NCBI GenBank assembly: GCA_963795195.1
Contig: CAWCGU010000006.1
Location: 1,240,001 to 1,304,000, forward strand
DNA from: CAWCGU01 sp963795195
Lineage (GTDB): Bacteria; Actinomycetota; Thermoleophilia; Solirubrobacterales; 70-9
Direction: 5' to 3'
DNA length: 64,000 bases
The notes under the pieces were generated by a model that saw nothing but the letters and a program-made list of their open reading frames with translations, made no database searches and was not told where the DNA came from. How positions within the stretch are numbered: position 1 is the first letter of the stretch; the number at the start of each line of letters is the position of its first letter. The translations under genes were made by a program, and so were the position numbers. Below, one piece after another: positions 33,985 to 42,453 of this stretch.

Positions 33985-35448
33985 CGACGATCCCGACCTC
34001 GGCGCCGGCGACGAGCACCTTGCCGGCCTTCTTGCGCAGCTTGATCACGCGGCCGCGGGCGACGTTCGCCGAGCGGCGGCGGACGATCTTGCCGGGCCTG
34101 CACCCCGCCTCACTCAGGGCCTGCTTGGCAGAGCGAATCTTGGATCCCGGTTCCAGCTTGGGAACGATGCAGTTGGAGTCGGCCGGTGGGTCTGACGGCG
34201 GCGGCGTCACCTCGCGGTACTCGATCCCAGACGAGCAGGCCGAGCTGGTGAGGTCTTGGGTGGCGGTTGCAAAGAGGGTCGTCGTCGTGTTGTCGGCGAC
34301 GTGAACGGAGATCCCAGCGCCGGTGAGCTCGACCGCTGTTCCGGTTGCCAGCGGCGTGCCGGCGCAGGAGGAGTCGGCGTAGATCCGGATCGTCGCGCCG
34401 GCCGAGGCGCTGCCGCTCACCTCGGGGTTGTTGTCGTCGGCAGGTGAGGCGGGGCTGGTGCCGGTCAGGGCCGGCGTCGAGACGGAGAGGGTGAAACGCT
34501 GGACCTGGCTCGCGTCCGCCGTGTAGACCTGGCCCGCCGGGTCCACTCCGATGCCGAGAAGGTCGTTGAACTGGCCAGAACCCGTACCGGCAGATCCCCA
34601 TTTGCGAATGAAGTTCCCCTGCAGGTCGAACTCCTGGATCCTGTTGTTTCCACGGTCGGCCACGAACAGGTGGCCGAACGGATCGGCCGCGAGATCGAGC
34701 GGAGTGTTGAACAGCCCGTCGGATGTCCCGATACCCCCCCAGGACCGGACAAGACCTCCGGTCGGCGTGAACTGCTGGATGCGGCCGCCGTACTCGAGTG
34801 CGTAGACGTCGCCGTTCGAACCCACGGCCAGTCCCGTGACATTGTCCAACTGCCCCGGACCGGCCCCCGGAGAACCCCATTTGCGCAGGAACGTTCCGTT
34901 GGCGGAGAAAACTTGGATCCGCCTGGTGACGATGACGGCGTTAACGACGGCTTTGTCAGCCGCATACACGTTCCCTGCCGCATCCACGTCGAGTGGAAAA
35001 CTGCCACACCCAGCGATACCGATCTGGCCGTCGCCTGACCCGACTTGCCCCCAGCCGTGGACAATGTTTCCAATCTGGTTGAAGACTTGGATCTTGTACT
35101 CGGCCCCGAAGTCTCCGACGATCAAGTTGCCGACAGCGTTGATGGTCAAGCGTTGGCACAGGTGAGTTGGCCGTAGCCGGTTCCGGGAGCGCCGAACTTC
35201 GCCAGGAAGACGCCTGTCGAATTGAAGATCGAAACGCGATCCGCAACCAAGTCGGGGACAACCACGTTTCCGTTCGCATCCGCGTCGACGTCTACGGCAT
35301 AACCGAACGAGCCGTCCGGCGGGGGCATTGCCGCGGAATGTGTCCCGAAGCTGCCGGTGTGCGCGTACTCATCGGCCTGCGCAGGCCCCGCAGCCGCGAT
35401 GGCGGCGATCGCCGCCATCACCCCCGCTCCTAGCCTCGACCAGACCAT
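33953..35448 (-). CDS. secreted NHL-repeat protein with C-terminal PASTA domain, one frameshift
   Basis: A signal peptide (MVWSRLGAGVMAAIAAIAAA) is followed by NHL beta-propeller repeats such as LFVADRGNNRIQEFDLQGNF and GNFIRKWGSAGTGSGQFND. Then come a Pro/Thr-rich Ig-like region (NPEVSGSASAGATIRIYADS) and a final PASTA-like domain (LSEAGCRPGKIVRRRSANVA, then GTGP-type end). Joined length is ~495 residues. A shift near 35150 divides the first repeats from the rest. PASTA domains bind peptidoglycan or beta-lactams in kinases and PBPs, so the protein may be held at the cell wall. Its 3' end overlaps the acyl-CoA dehydrogenase. Confidence 0.8.
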
Positions 35449-35551
35449 TCGCTAATTGTCACAGGTTTCGCCGGTTCGATCTCCGTGCTGGCACTGAATT
35501 CACAATCGGGGTACGTTTCGGCCGTAACCGTTCGGATGCCAAGGAGATGAG

Positions 35552-36052
35552 ATGACCGAAACAGACGATCTGGGCAGCGCCGCGCTTGATTCCGACGCCG
35601 GACCCCCGCTCGGCGAAGCTGACGCCGCAGCGATGGCCAAGCTCGTGGCAGATGCGACCGACGAGCAGCTCGCGGAGGGCATGGCGGACCCGGCCAACCG
35701 CAAGCAGGTCCTTGATGAGATCTTCCGGCGCATGGAGGAAGCCGTCGACTCATCAGCGGCCCAGGGCGTCGACGCGATCGTCCACTTCCGGATCACCGAT
35801 CGCCCCGACGGCGGCGAGGACATCTACGAGGTCGTCATCTCCAACGGCGGGATCGAGATCAACACCGAGGGCGGCGGCACGCCGCGGGTCGCATTCGTGC
35901 TCGGCTCGGTCGACTTCCTGCGCCTGGTCACCGGCAGCGCCCAGGGCCCGATGCTGTTCATGTCCGGCAAGCTGAAGATCGAGGGCGACATGATGTTCGC
36001 CACCCAGCTGACGAGCCTCTTCACGGTCCCAGGCGGCCCGCCGGGCGCCTAA
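35552..36052 (+). CDS. SCP2 sterol/lipid-binding domain protein
   Basis: This 166-residue protein has an acidic N-terminus (MTETDDLGSAALDSDAGPPL), a helix (DPANRKQVLDEIFRRMEEAV), and then the SCP2 fold: IVHFRITDRPDGGEDIYEVV, FVLGSVDFLRLVTGSAQGPM and LFMSGKLKIEGDMMFATQL. Such proteins bind or shuttle acyl-CoA and other lipids in the cytoplasm. The ATG follows AAGGAGATGAG, a strong ribosome-binding site. It is divergent from the NHL-PASTA gene. Confidence 0.88.
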   Translation: MTETDDLGSAALDSDAGPPLGEADAAAMAKLVADATDEQLAEGMADPANRKQVLDEIFRRMEEAVDSSAAQGVDAIVHFRITDRPDGGEDIYEVVISNGGIEINTEGGGTPRVAFVLGSVDFLRLVTGSAQGPMLFMSGKLKIEGDMMFATQLTSLFTVPGGPPGA

Positions 36053-36065
36053 GAGCAAAATCCTT

Positions 36066-36117
36066 CGCCGAACGTCGGGTTCACCCCTGTATGTGTCCGT
36101 ATTTCCGACGTTCGGCG
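36066..36117. repeat. 26-nt-loop hairpin element
   Basis: CGCCGAACGTCGG (36066-36078) and CCGACGTTCGGCG (36105-36117) form a perfect 13-bp stem. The loop is exactly 26 nt and holds CACCCCTG. It lies 13 bases past the SCP2 stop and 66 before the next start. The stem shares CGAACGTC with the element at 25723. Confidence 0.8.
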
Positions 36118-36183
36118 GGGGTTTACTCCGGGGCTGGCGACGAACGGTGTGGGGGGCGAAATCGACATCGATCTTCGAATTCG

Positions 36184-36633
36184 GTGAGAATCCCGGCCAT
36201 CGGCCACCTCGACCACATCCGCTCCTACTACGAGGCGCTCAACACGGGCGACGCTGACCTGATCGCCTCGCACTTCACCGACGACGCGACGCACTACTAC
36301 ACGCGCCTCGGCCCTCACCACGGTCGCGAGATCGCCGACAACGCCCGCTGGGGCGTGGAGACCGTTGACGGACAGTGGTGGCTCGAGCACGGGATCGAAT
36401 CAGGCGACGAGGTCGTGATCGAGTGGACGATGACCTGGCGCGACCCGAAGTCGGGGGACGAGCGCCTTAACCGGGGCACCGAATGGTTCCGGATCGTCGA
36501 CGGCAGGATCGCCGAGGTGCGCGCCTATCACCACGGCGATCGCAAGAACCCGACCGGTGACCTGCTCGGCTTTGACTTCAAGGGGCGCGGCTACACGACG
36601 ATGACGGATTGGAAGCCGCCGAGCCCGAAGTAG
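36184..36633 (+). CDS. SnoaL-like NTF2-fold protein
   Basis: This ~149-residue protein from GTG 36184 reads HLDHIRSYYEALNTGDADLI, SHFTDDATHYYTRLGPHHGR and VVIEWTMTWRDPKSGDERLN, then EWFRIVDGRIAEVRAYHH. This is the NTF2/SnoaL fold, with a His-rich pocket that could be catalytic. The earlier ATG at 36091 would read through the hairpin element, so I prefer the GTG just before the domain. The substrate is unknown. It is followed by the convergent ArsR gene. Confidence 0.8.
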   Translation: MRIPAIGHLDHIRSYYEALNTGDADLIASHFTDDATHYYTRLGPHHGREIADNARWGVETVDGQWWLEHGIESGDEVVIEWTMTWRDPKSGDERLNRGTEWFRIVDGRIAEVRAYHHGDRKNPTGDLLGFDFKGRGYTTMTDWKPPSPK

Positions 36634-36673
36634 GGCCGTGGCTGGACCACATCTCCCGACGGCGCGGGAAACC

Positions 36674-37027
36674 TCAGACGACGGCGAGAGACTCGGCCGA
36701 CTGACCGAGCAAGCTGCCGACACGGTCAAGAGCGCCGGAGCTGATTGAGAAGTAGGCGTACGAACCCCGCTTCTCCCGCTCGATGATTCCGGCGTCCCTC
36801 AGTTGCTTGAGGTGGTAGCTCACCGTGGATTGCTTGAGATCGAGCATCTCCTCGAAATCACAGACGCAGACGGCCTCGCCGGCGGCGGCCAACAGACGGT
36901 TGAGGATCTTCACGCGGTGCCGGTCGGCGAGCGCCTTGAAGAGCACCTCCAGCTCCTTGGCCTCGTCCTCGGACAGGCCCGGCTGAGCAAGGGGAGCGCA
37001 GCACTGGATCAACGGAAGCTCGGTCAT
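36674..37027 (-). CDS. arsR: ArsR/SmtB family arsenic-responsive repressor
   Basis: This 117-residue winged-helix protein reads EDEAKELEVLFKALADRHRV, KILNRLLAAAGEAVCVCDFE, then LKQSTVSYHLKQLRDAGIIE and REKRGSYAYFSIS. The CVC pair in front of the recognition helix, with an extra CC near the N-terminus (IQCCAP), is the thiol set that binds As(III) in ArsR proteins. Metal binding should release it from the two inverted repeats just upstream. It is divergent from the resistance genes it likely controls. Confidence 0.9.
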   Translation of the reverse strand: MTELPLIQCCAPLAQPGLSEDEAKELEVLFKALADRHRVKILNRLLAAAGEAVCVCDFEEMLDLKQSTVSYHLKQLRDAGIIEREKRGSYAYFSISSGALDRVGSLLGQSAESLAVV

Positions 37028-37040
37028 GCGAAAAGCATCA

Positions 37041-37092
37041 TATCGAAAACTCTCGATACATATGCTAAGGTGGCGCATCGAAACTTTTCGAT
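37041..37092. promoter_or_regulatory. twin ArsR operators in the divergent promoter
   Basis: TATCGA-N6-TCGATA lies at 37041-37058 and ATCGAAA-CT-TTTCGAT (perfect) at 37077-37092. They share ATCGAAA and are 36 bases apart centre to centre. A TATGCT -10-like box for the plus-strand operon lies between them. ArsR dimers bind such sites; one would cover each of the two divergent promoters. Confidence 0.75.
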
Positions 37093-37130
37093 ACGTCCAT
37101 ACGCACAACGATCCCGGAGGAGCCGGACCA

Positions 37131-38558
37131 ATGACCGAATCAAGCGCCTGCTGTACCCCTGAGAAGCAAGTCGACTGCTGCGATTCATCCGCCAAGCAGG
37201 ACTGCTGTGGAACCGGTGACGCAACCTGCGGCTGCGGCGAGGCAAAGTCCCTTCCCGTCGCCGTGATCGGCGCGGGGCCCGTCGGGCTGGCAGCAGCCGC
37301 GCACCTGATCGGGCGCGGCCTGGAGCCGATCATTTTCGAGGCGGGGACCTCAGTCGCCGCCAGCGTGCGCGAGTGGGGTCATGTACGCATCTTCAGTTCG
37401 TGGGACTTCAACATCGATCCGGTCGCCGCGCAACTGCTCTCCGGATCGGGCTGGATCGCTCCGGCTGAGGGTTATCCAACGGGAGCGGAGCTCGTCGAGG
37501 ACTACCTCGAACCGCTGGCCGCGCATGCCGCGATCGCTGGCTCGCTTCACCTCAACGCGCGAGTCATCGCGGTTACGAAGCAGGCGGTCGACAAACTCAA
37601 GGACGCTGGGCGAGAAGAGGCGCCATACGAGTTGCTCGTCGAGCGAAACGGTGAGGAGCGCCGCGTTCTGGCCAGCGCGGTGATCGACGCCTCAGGGACG
37701 TGGACGCAGCCGAATCCCCTCGGCGCGGGCGGACTGCCGGCCGAAGGCGAACGCGCGCACGCCGACCGGATCTCCTTCGGCATCCCGGACATCCTGGGCG
37801 CTGACCGCGGCCGCTACGAGGGCAAGCGGGTGCTCGTCGTCGGCGGGGGCCACTCCGCCTTCAACGCCATCCAGGACCTCGCGGCCTTGCGCGAGCAGGC
37901 GCCTCAGACCGAAGTTGTCTGGGCGATCCGCGGTGAAGCGCCGGGCCGCAAGTACGGCGGTGGCGGAGCCGACCAGCTGCCGGCCCGCGGAGCGCTTCGC
38001 GAGAAGGTGAGCGATTTGGTCGACGGCGGGCTGATCGAACTGGTCACCGGCTTTCAGAGCCGGCGCATCGACGCCGCAGACTCGCGCTTGTTGATCGCCG
38101 ACCGAGGCCGGCAGATCGAGGCCGATGAGGTGATCGCTGCGACGGGTTTCCGTCCTGACCTCTCGGTCCTGCGCGAACTGCGACTCGATCTCGACGACCG
38201 GGTGGAGGCGACCCGAGCGATGGCTCCGCTGATCGATCCGAACGTGCACTCCTGCGGCTCGGTCCCGCCACACGGAGTCGACGAGCTCTCCCACCCTGAC
38301 GAGGGCATCTACGTCGTCGGCATGAAGAGCTACGGCCGAGCGCCGACCTTCCTGTTGCGCACCGGCTACGAACAGGTCCGTTCGGTGGTCGCAGCCGTTG
38401 CCGGCGACTGGGAGGCGGCACGGCGCGTAGAGCTCGTGCTACCCAAGGCGAGCGCAAGCGCCTGCGGCCGCGCGTCCGGGCAGATCACCGTCGGCGAGCC
38501 CGAGGAGGCCGTGTGCTGCGGCGACAGCGCGCCACTGGCGCTCGCCGGCGCCGTGTGA
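37131..38558 (+). CDS. ArsO-like FAD/NAD(P) oxidoreductase with Cys-pair N-terminal tail
   Basis: This 475-residue flavoprotein is preceded by GGAGGAG. Residues 1-40 hold Cys pairs at 7-8, 16-17 and 25-26, then C33 and C35. The FAD site is LPVAVIGAGPVGLAAAAHLI. The NAD(P) site is VLVVGGGHSAFNAIQDLAAL. ATGFRPDLSVL is the usual late FAD motif, and another CC lies near the C-terminus (AVCCGDS). Flavin monooxygenase-like proteins of this type (ArsO) occur in ars operons, but their reaction is not established. The Cys tail may bind As(III). It is the first gene of the operon under the ArsR sites. Confidence 0.8.
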   Translation: MTESSACCTPEKQVDCCDSSAKQDCCGTGDATCGCGEAKSLPVAVIGAGPVGLAAAAHLIGRGLEPIIFEAGTSVAASVREWGHVRIFSSWDFNIDPVAAQLLSGSGWIAPAEGYPTGAELVEDYLEPLAAHAAIAGSLHLNARVIAVTKQAVDKLKDAGREEAPYELLVERNGEERRVLASAVIDASGTWTQPNPLGAGGLPAEGERAHADRISFGIPDILGADRGRYEGKRVLVVGGGHSAFNAIQDLAALREQAPQTEVVWAIRGEAPGRKYGGGGADQLPARGALREKVSDLVDGGLIELVTGFQSRRIDAADSRLLIADRGRQIEADEVIAATGFRPDLSVLRELRLDLDDRVEATRAMAPLIDPNVHSCGSVPPHGVDELSHPDEGIYVVGMKSYGRAPTFLLRTGYEQVRSVVAAVAGDWEAARRVELVLPKASASACGRASGQITVGEPEEAVCCGDSAPLALAGAV

Positions 38559-39820
38559 GCGCGCGCTGGAGGGTCGTCGGAGCGCTCTCGGTTAGCGAGA
38601 CGGTCTCCTGGGGGATCCTCTACTACGCCTTTGCCGTCCTCCTGGTCCCGATGCAAGCGGAGGTGGGCCTCAGCGCAGCGCAGCTGACCGGGGCCTTCTC
38701 TCTTGCTCTGGTCGTGTCGTCGGCAAGCGGAGTACTCGTCGGCCGCCACCTCGACGGGCACCCACCGCGCGCCCTGATGACCGCGGGTTCGATCGGAGCG
38801 GTGCTGGCGGTCGTGGCCTGGTCGCGAATCGACAGCATCGCCGCGATGTACGCCGTCTGGGCGGGCATCGGTGTCGTCATGTCCATGGTTCTCTACGAGC
38901 CGGCCTTCACGGTCCTCGCCAAGCGCTTCCCGGACGCTGCCGAGCGCCGGCGGGCAATGACGACCCTGACGCTGGTGGGCGCGCTCGCGAGTTTTCTCTT
39001 CCTGCCGCTCACGCAGGCCCTGATCCAGGAGTACGGCTGGCGCGACGCTCTACTCGTGCTGGCTGCCGTGCTGGCCGTGACGACAGTTCCCCTGCACTTC
39101 CTCTGCCTTCCGGGAACTGAACGGCGCGATGGAGACACTCCGCGAGCCCATCAGCGCCCAGCGTCGACAGCGAGGGGATCGATCAACGCCGGCAGAGCCC
39201 TGCGCTCGGCCTCGTTCTGGCTCCTTTCTGCCGCCTTCTTCCTGGCCACGTTGACGACCGTGGCGATGATGGTCCACTCCGTCTCGATCCTGCTCGAGCG
39301 AGGCAACGATCTTGCCTTTGCGGCCTTTGTCGTCGGACTCGGTGGCGCATCGCAGATCCCAGGACGGCTGTTGTTCGGCACGATCGCCGCGCGCTGGCCC
39401 CGCTGGATCGCCACCGCGACACCATTCGCCCTGATCGGCCTGGGCATCGCGACGGTGGCTGCCCTGCAGAGCCGAAGCGCGATCATCACCGGCATGGCTC
39501 TGCTTGGAGCAGGCAACGGCATGACAACGCTCGCCCGAGCGACCGCAATCGCCGACCTCTACGGCGGCGGCTCCTACGGCACCATCGCCGGTGTCGCGGG
39601 CGCGATGACCAAGCTCGCCCGCGCTGCCGGGCCACTCGTGGCTGCACTGCTGGCCGCCGCCGCCGGATACACGGTGCTGCTCTGGATCCTCGTCGCAACG
39701 GCGGCGATTGCGACGCTGCTCGCCGTCTGCGTTGAAGTACGTGCCGCCTCGGAAAGCGCGGCGGCGCCGGCCGGGCCGCAGGAGTCGGCACACCTGCAGC
39801 GCTGCCCGGTGCCGACGTGA
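38555..39820 (+). CDS. MFS transporter (12 helices) in the ars operon
   Basis: This 421-residue protein has about twelve hydrophobic helices in two halves, with SVSETVSWGILYYAFAVLLV at the start and RHLDGHPPRALMTAG in the loop between helices 2 and 3, an MFS signature position. It starts at GTG 38555, overlapping the flavoprotein stop as GTGA. MFS proteins in ars operons (ArsJ, ArsK and others) export arsenic compounds; this one lacks the GAPDH partner expected for ArsJ. Export of an arsenical or of the flavoprotein's product is inferred from position only. Confidence 0.85.
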   Translation: MSARWRVVGALSVSETVSWGILYYAFAVLLVPMQAEVGLSAAQLTGAFSLALVVSSASGVLVGRHLDGHPPRALMTAGSIGAVLAVVAWSRIDSIAAMYAVWAGIGVVMSMVLYEPAFTVLAKRFPDAAERRRAMTTLTLVGALASFLFLPLTQALIQEYGWRDALLVLAAVLAVTTVPLHFLCLPGTERRDGDTPRAHQRPASTARGSINAGRALRSASFWLLSAAFFLATLTTVAMMVHSVSILLERGNDLAFAAFVVGLGGASQIPGRLLFGTIAARWPRWIATATPFALIGLGIATVAALQSRSAIITGMALLGAGNGMTTLARATAIADLYGGGSYGTIAGVAGAMTKLARAAGPLVAALLAAAAGYTVLLWILVATAAIATLLAVCVEVRAASESAAAPAGPQESAHLQRCPVPT

Positions 39821-41272
39821 AGCGAGCCGCGACATCCCGCTGGCCGCTGATCGTCGCCAGCGGTGCGACCGCGCTGTTGCTGCTCGACGTCACCGTGGTC
39901 TACCTCGCCTCGCCCTCCATCGGCGCCGGTATCGGGGCCAGCTTCAGCGAGTTGCAATGGGTCGTCGACGCGTATGCCCTGGCGATGGCCGCCGTACTCC
40001 TTCCGGCGGGGGCACTGGCGGACCGCTGGGGGCGCCGGCGAACGTTCCTGCTCGGCCTCGCCGTCTTCGGCGCCGGCTCGGTCGCCTGCGCTCTGGCGCC
40101 CACCGCCGGCTGGCTCGATCTGGCCCGCGCCCTGCAGGGAGTTGGGGCGGCCGGGCTCTTCGCCACGTCGCTGGCACTGATCGGCGCGACCTACGAGGGC
40201 GGCGAGCGCGGCTTTGCCCTCGGCGTCTGGGGAGCGGTCAGCGGCGCGGCGCTGGCGGCGGGGCCCGTCGTCGGCGGGATCATCGTCGAGGGGCTCGACT
40301 GGCGCTGGATCTTCTGGCTGAACCTGCCTGCGGTGGCGATCCTGGGATTCCTCGCGGCGACCCGGACAGCGGAGTCGAGGAACCCGCGTAGCGCTCCGCC
40401 CGACCTGGTCGGCGCCGGGTTGCTCGCGGTCTCGCTGTCCCTGCTGATCGCCGGATTGCTGCAGGGAACCGAACGCGGCTGGGGTAGCCCGGAGATCGTC
40501 TTCGCGCTCGGCGCCTCGGCGATCATCCTCGCGGGTTTTGTCTGGCACCAGTTGCGCTCAAGCCACCCGATGCTCGACCCGCGCCTGTTCCGGAAGCGCA
40601 GAGTCAGCGTGATGGCGCTGGTGACGCTTCTGCAGTCGATCGCGATCTACCCCGTGCTGCTGTTCCTCGCCCTCGAGCTTCAGGGCGTTTTCGGGTTCAA
40701 CGCGCTCGAGGCGGGGCTGCGGGTCCTGCCGGTCACAGCTGCGCTGCTCGTCGTCGCGCCTCTTGCCGGTGCGCTCACCAGCAGGGTCCAGCTTCGCTAC
40801 CTGCTCTGCAGCGGACTGGCTGGTGACAGCCGCCGGCCTGCTGGCTGCCCGCGCCGCTGAGGTCAGCGAAGGGTGGGAGTCGCTGCTGCCCGGGTTCTTC
40901 TTGATCGGCGTCGGCATCGGCATCCTCAGCCCAGCCGTGGCGGCGGCGATCATGGGCGCCCTCTCCGACGATGAGGTCGGTCTGTCGTCTGGCATCGGCA
41001 ACACCTTCAGACAGGTCGGGATCGCGCTGGGTATCGCGATCTTCGGGATCGTCTTCGACTCGTCGGTGGCCGACACCTCGGAACTGGCGCCGATCCTGGC
41101 CGGCCTCTCTGCCCCCTCGCTGGAAGCGCGGCTGGCCTTCCACCACGGACTCGAGGCTGTGTTGAGCGCGGCGGCCGTCGTTGCCGTGGCCGGGGCGATC
41201 GTCAGCCTGGCGCTACGCGCGGAGCCTGGTCGCCGAGCGCCTTGGCGACGGCTGCCATTATCATCCAGGTGA
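39817..41272 (+). CDS. DHA2/EmrB-type MFS exporter, one frameshift
   Basis: The joined protein (~485 residues, ~14 helices) reads LLLLDVTVVYLASPSIGAGI, GALADRWGRRRTFLLGLAVF (motif A), ARALQGVGAAGLFATSLALI, GPVVGGIIVEGLDWRWIFWL (motif C) and LSSGIGNTFRQVGIALGIAI. This is the EmrB/QacA drug-proton antiporter group. One indel near 40815 splits it. The GTG start overlaps the previous stop (GTGA), and its own stop overlaps arsC the same way. Substrate is unknown; the operon suggests arsenicals or related toxic compounds. Confidence 0.85.
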
Positions 41273-41679
41273 TCGTGACCCATGTCCCCGAGGTCCTCTT
41301 TGTCTGCGTTCACAACGCCGGGCGCTCGCAGATGGCGGCCGGGCTGCTGAAGCACCTCGCGAACGGGCGGGTGAATGTGCGCACCGCCGGTTCCGATCCC
41401 GCCGACGAGCTGAACGCGGTGGCCATCGAGGCGATGGCGGAGCTCGGCATTGATCTCAACCAGGAGTTCCCCAAACGGCTCACGGACGAGTTCGTGCGAG
41501 ATGCCGACGTCGTGATCACGATGGGCTGCGGCGACACCTGCCCGATCTACCCCGGCAAGCGCTATCAGGACTGGGAGCTCGACGACCCGGCGGGGCAGGA
41601 CCTGCCGGCCGTGCGCGAGATCCGCGACCAGATCGCCGGGCGGGTCCGCGCGCTCCTCGACGAAATCGCCCCGGGATGA
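41269..41679 (+). CDS. arsC: arsenate reductase, LMW-phosphatase type
   Basis: This 136-residue enzyme from GTG 41269 has the P-loop CVHNAGRSQM (CX5R), whose Cys attacks arsenate, and MGCGDTCPIYPGKRYQDWEL with the two resolving Cys used in the thioredoxin-linked disulfide cascade. The DP loop is LDDPAGQDLP. It reduces As(V) to As(III), which then leaves the cell. Start and previous stop overlap as GTGA. The next gene, an aquaporin, gives As(III) a passive exit. Confidence 0.93.
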   Translation: MIVTHVPEVLFVCVHNAGRSQMAAGLLKHLANGRVNVRTAGSDPADELNAVAIEAMAELGIDLNQEFPKRLTDEFVRDADVVITMGCGDTCPIYPGKRYQDWELDDPAGQDLPAVREIRDQIAGRVRALLDEIAPG

Positions 41680-41685
41680 GCTGAC

Positions 41686-42453
41686 ATGGACTCGGCCCTG
41701 CCACTCTGGAGGCGCTCCGCGGCCGAGGGTCTCGCCGCCTTCGCCCTGGTCTTTGCGGGCTGCGGGGCAATCGTGACCAACACGGTCTACGCAGGGTCGC
41801 TGGGCGCCGTCGGGGTCTCGCTCGTCTTCGGGCTCGTGATCATGGTGATGATCTACGCGACCGGGCACCTCTGCGGCGCGCACATCAATCCCGCGGTGAC
41901 CATCGCATTCACCGTCACCAGGCACTTTCCGACTCGCGACGCCGCCGGCTACATCGCCGCTCAGCTGACGGGAGCGCTGCTCGGGGCGCTGCTCCTGCTC
42001 GCGGTTTGGCCCGACCAGCCCGCCGACCTCGGAGCCACCGTTCCCAGCGTGGGCGTCGGCAGCGCCCTCGTCTACGAAATCGCCCTGACCGCCTTCCTGA
42101 TGTTTGTGATCATGGCCGTGGCCACCGATACTCGCGCTGTCGGCGCCGCCGCGGCGATCGCGATCGGCGGAACGGTCGGACTCGACGCGCTCTTCGGGGG
42201 GCCGGTCACCGGCGCTTCGATGAACCCGGCCCGCTCGTTCGGGCCGGCGCTGGCGTCGGGCCAGTGGACCGACTTCTGGATCTACGTCGCCGGCCCGCTG
42301 ATCGGGGCCACGCTCGGCGCGCTTGCCTACCAACTGGTGCGCGGGCCAAACCCCGCCCAGACCCAACAGCTACCGTTGTCGCAGCCCGATGCCGACCTCG
42401 ACGACACCGCACCCGGCCGTGGCTCCGGCCGCGACCTCGAAGCCACTGCCTAG
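41686..42453 (+). CDS. aquaporin/MIP channel, probable arsenite exit channel (AqpS-like)
   Basis: This 255-residue protein has six hydrophobic helices and both NPA loops, GAHINPAVTIAF and GASMNPARSFGP. It belongs to the MIP family of water/glycerol/metalloid channels. In rhizobia an aquaporin (AqpS) replaces the ArsB pump so that As(III) made by ArsC flows out downhill. The arsC-aquaporin order here, with no arsB or acr3 in the operon, supports the same logic. The C-terminal ~40 residues are polar and overlap the P450 start by 65 bases. Confidence 0.88.
   Translation: MDSALPLWRRSAAEGLAAFALVFAGCGAIVTNTVYAGSLGAVGVSLVFGLVIMVMIYATGHLCGAHINPAVTIAFTVTRHFPTRDAAGYIAAQLTGALLGALLLLAVWPDQPADLGATVPSVGVGSALVYEIALTAFLMFVIMAVATDTRAVGAAAAIAIGGTVGLDALFGGPVTGASMNPARSFGPALASGQWTDFWIYVAGPLIGATLGALAYQLVRGPNPAQTQQLPLSQPDADLDDTAPGRGSGRDLEATA

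Noticed and set aside
35460..35490. tRNA T-arm-like GGTTCGATCTCC
   Set aside because: Flanking bases do not form a T stem, and no acceptor, D or anticodon arms are present.
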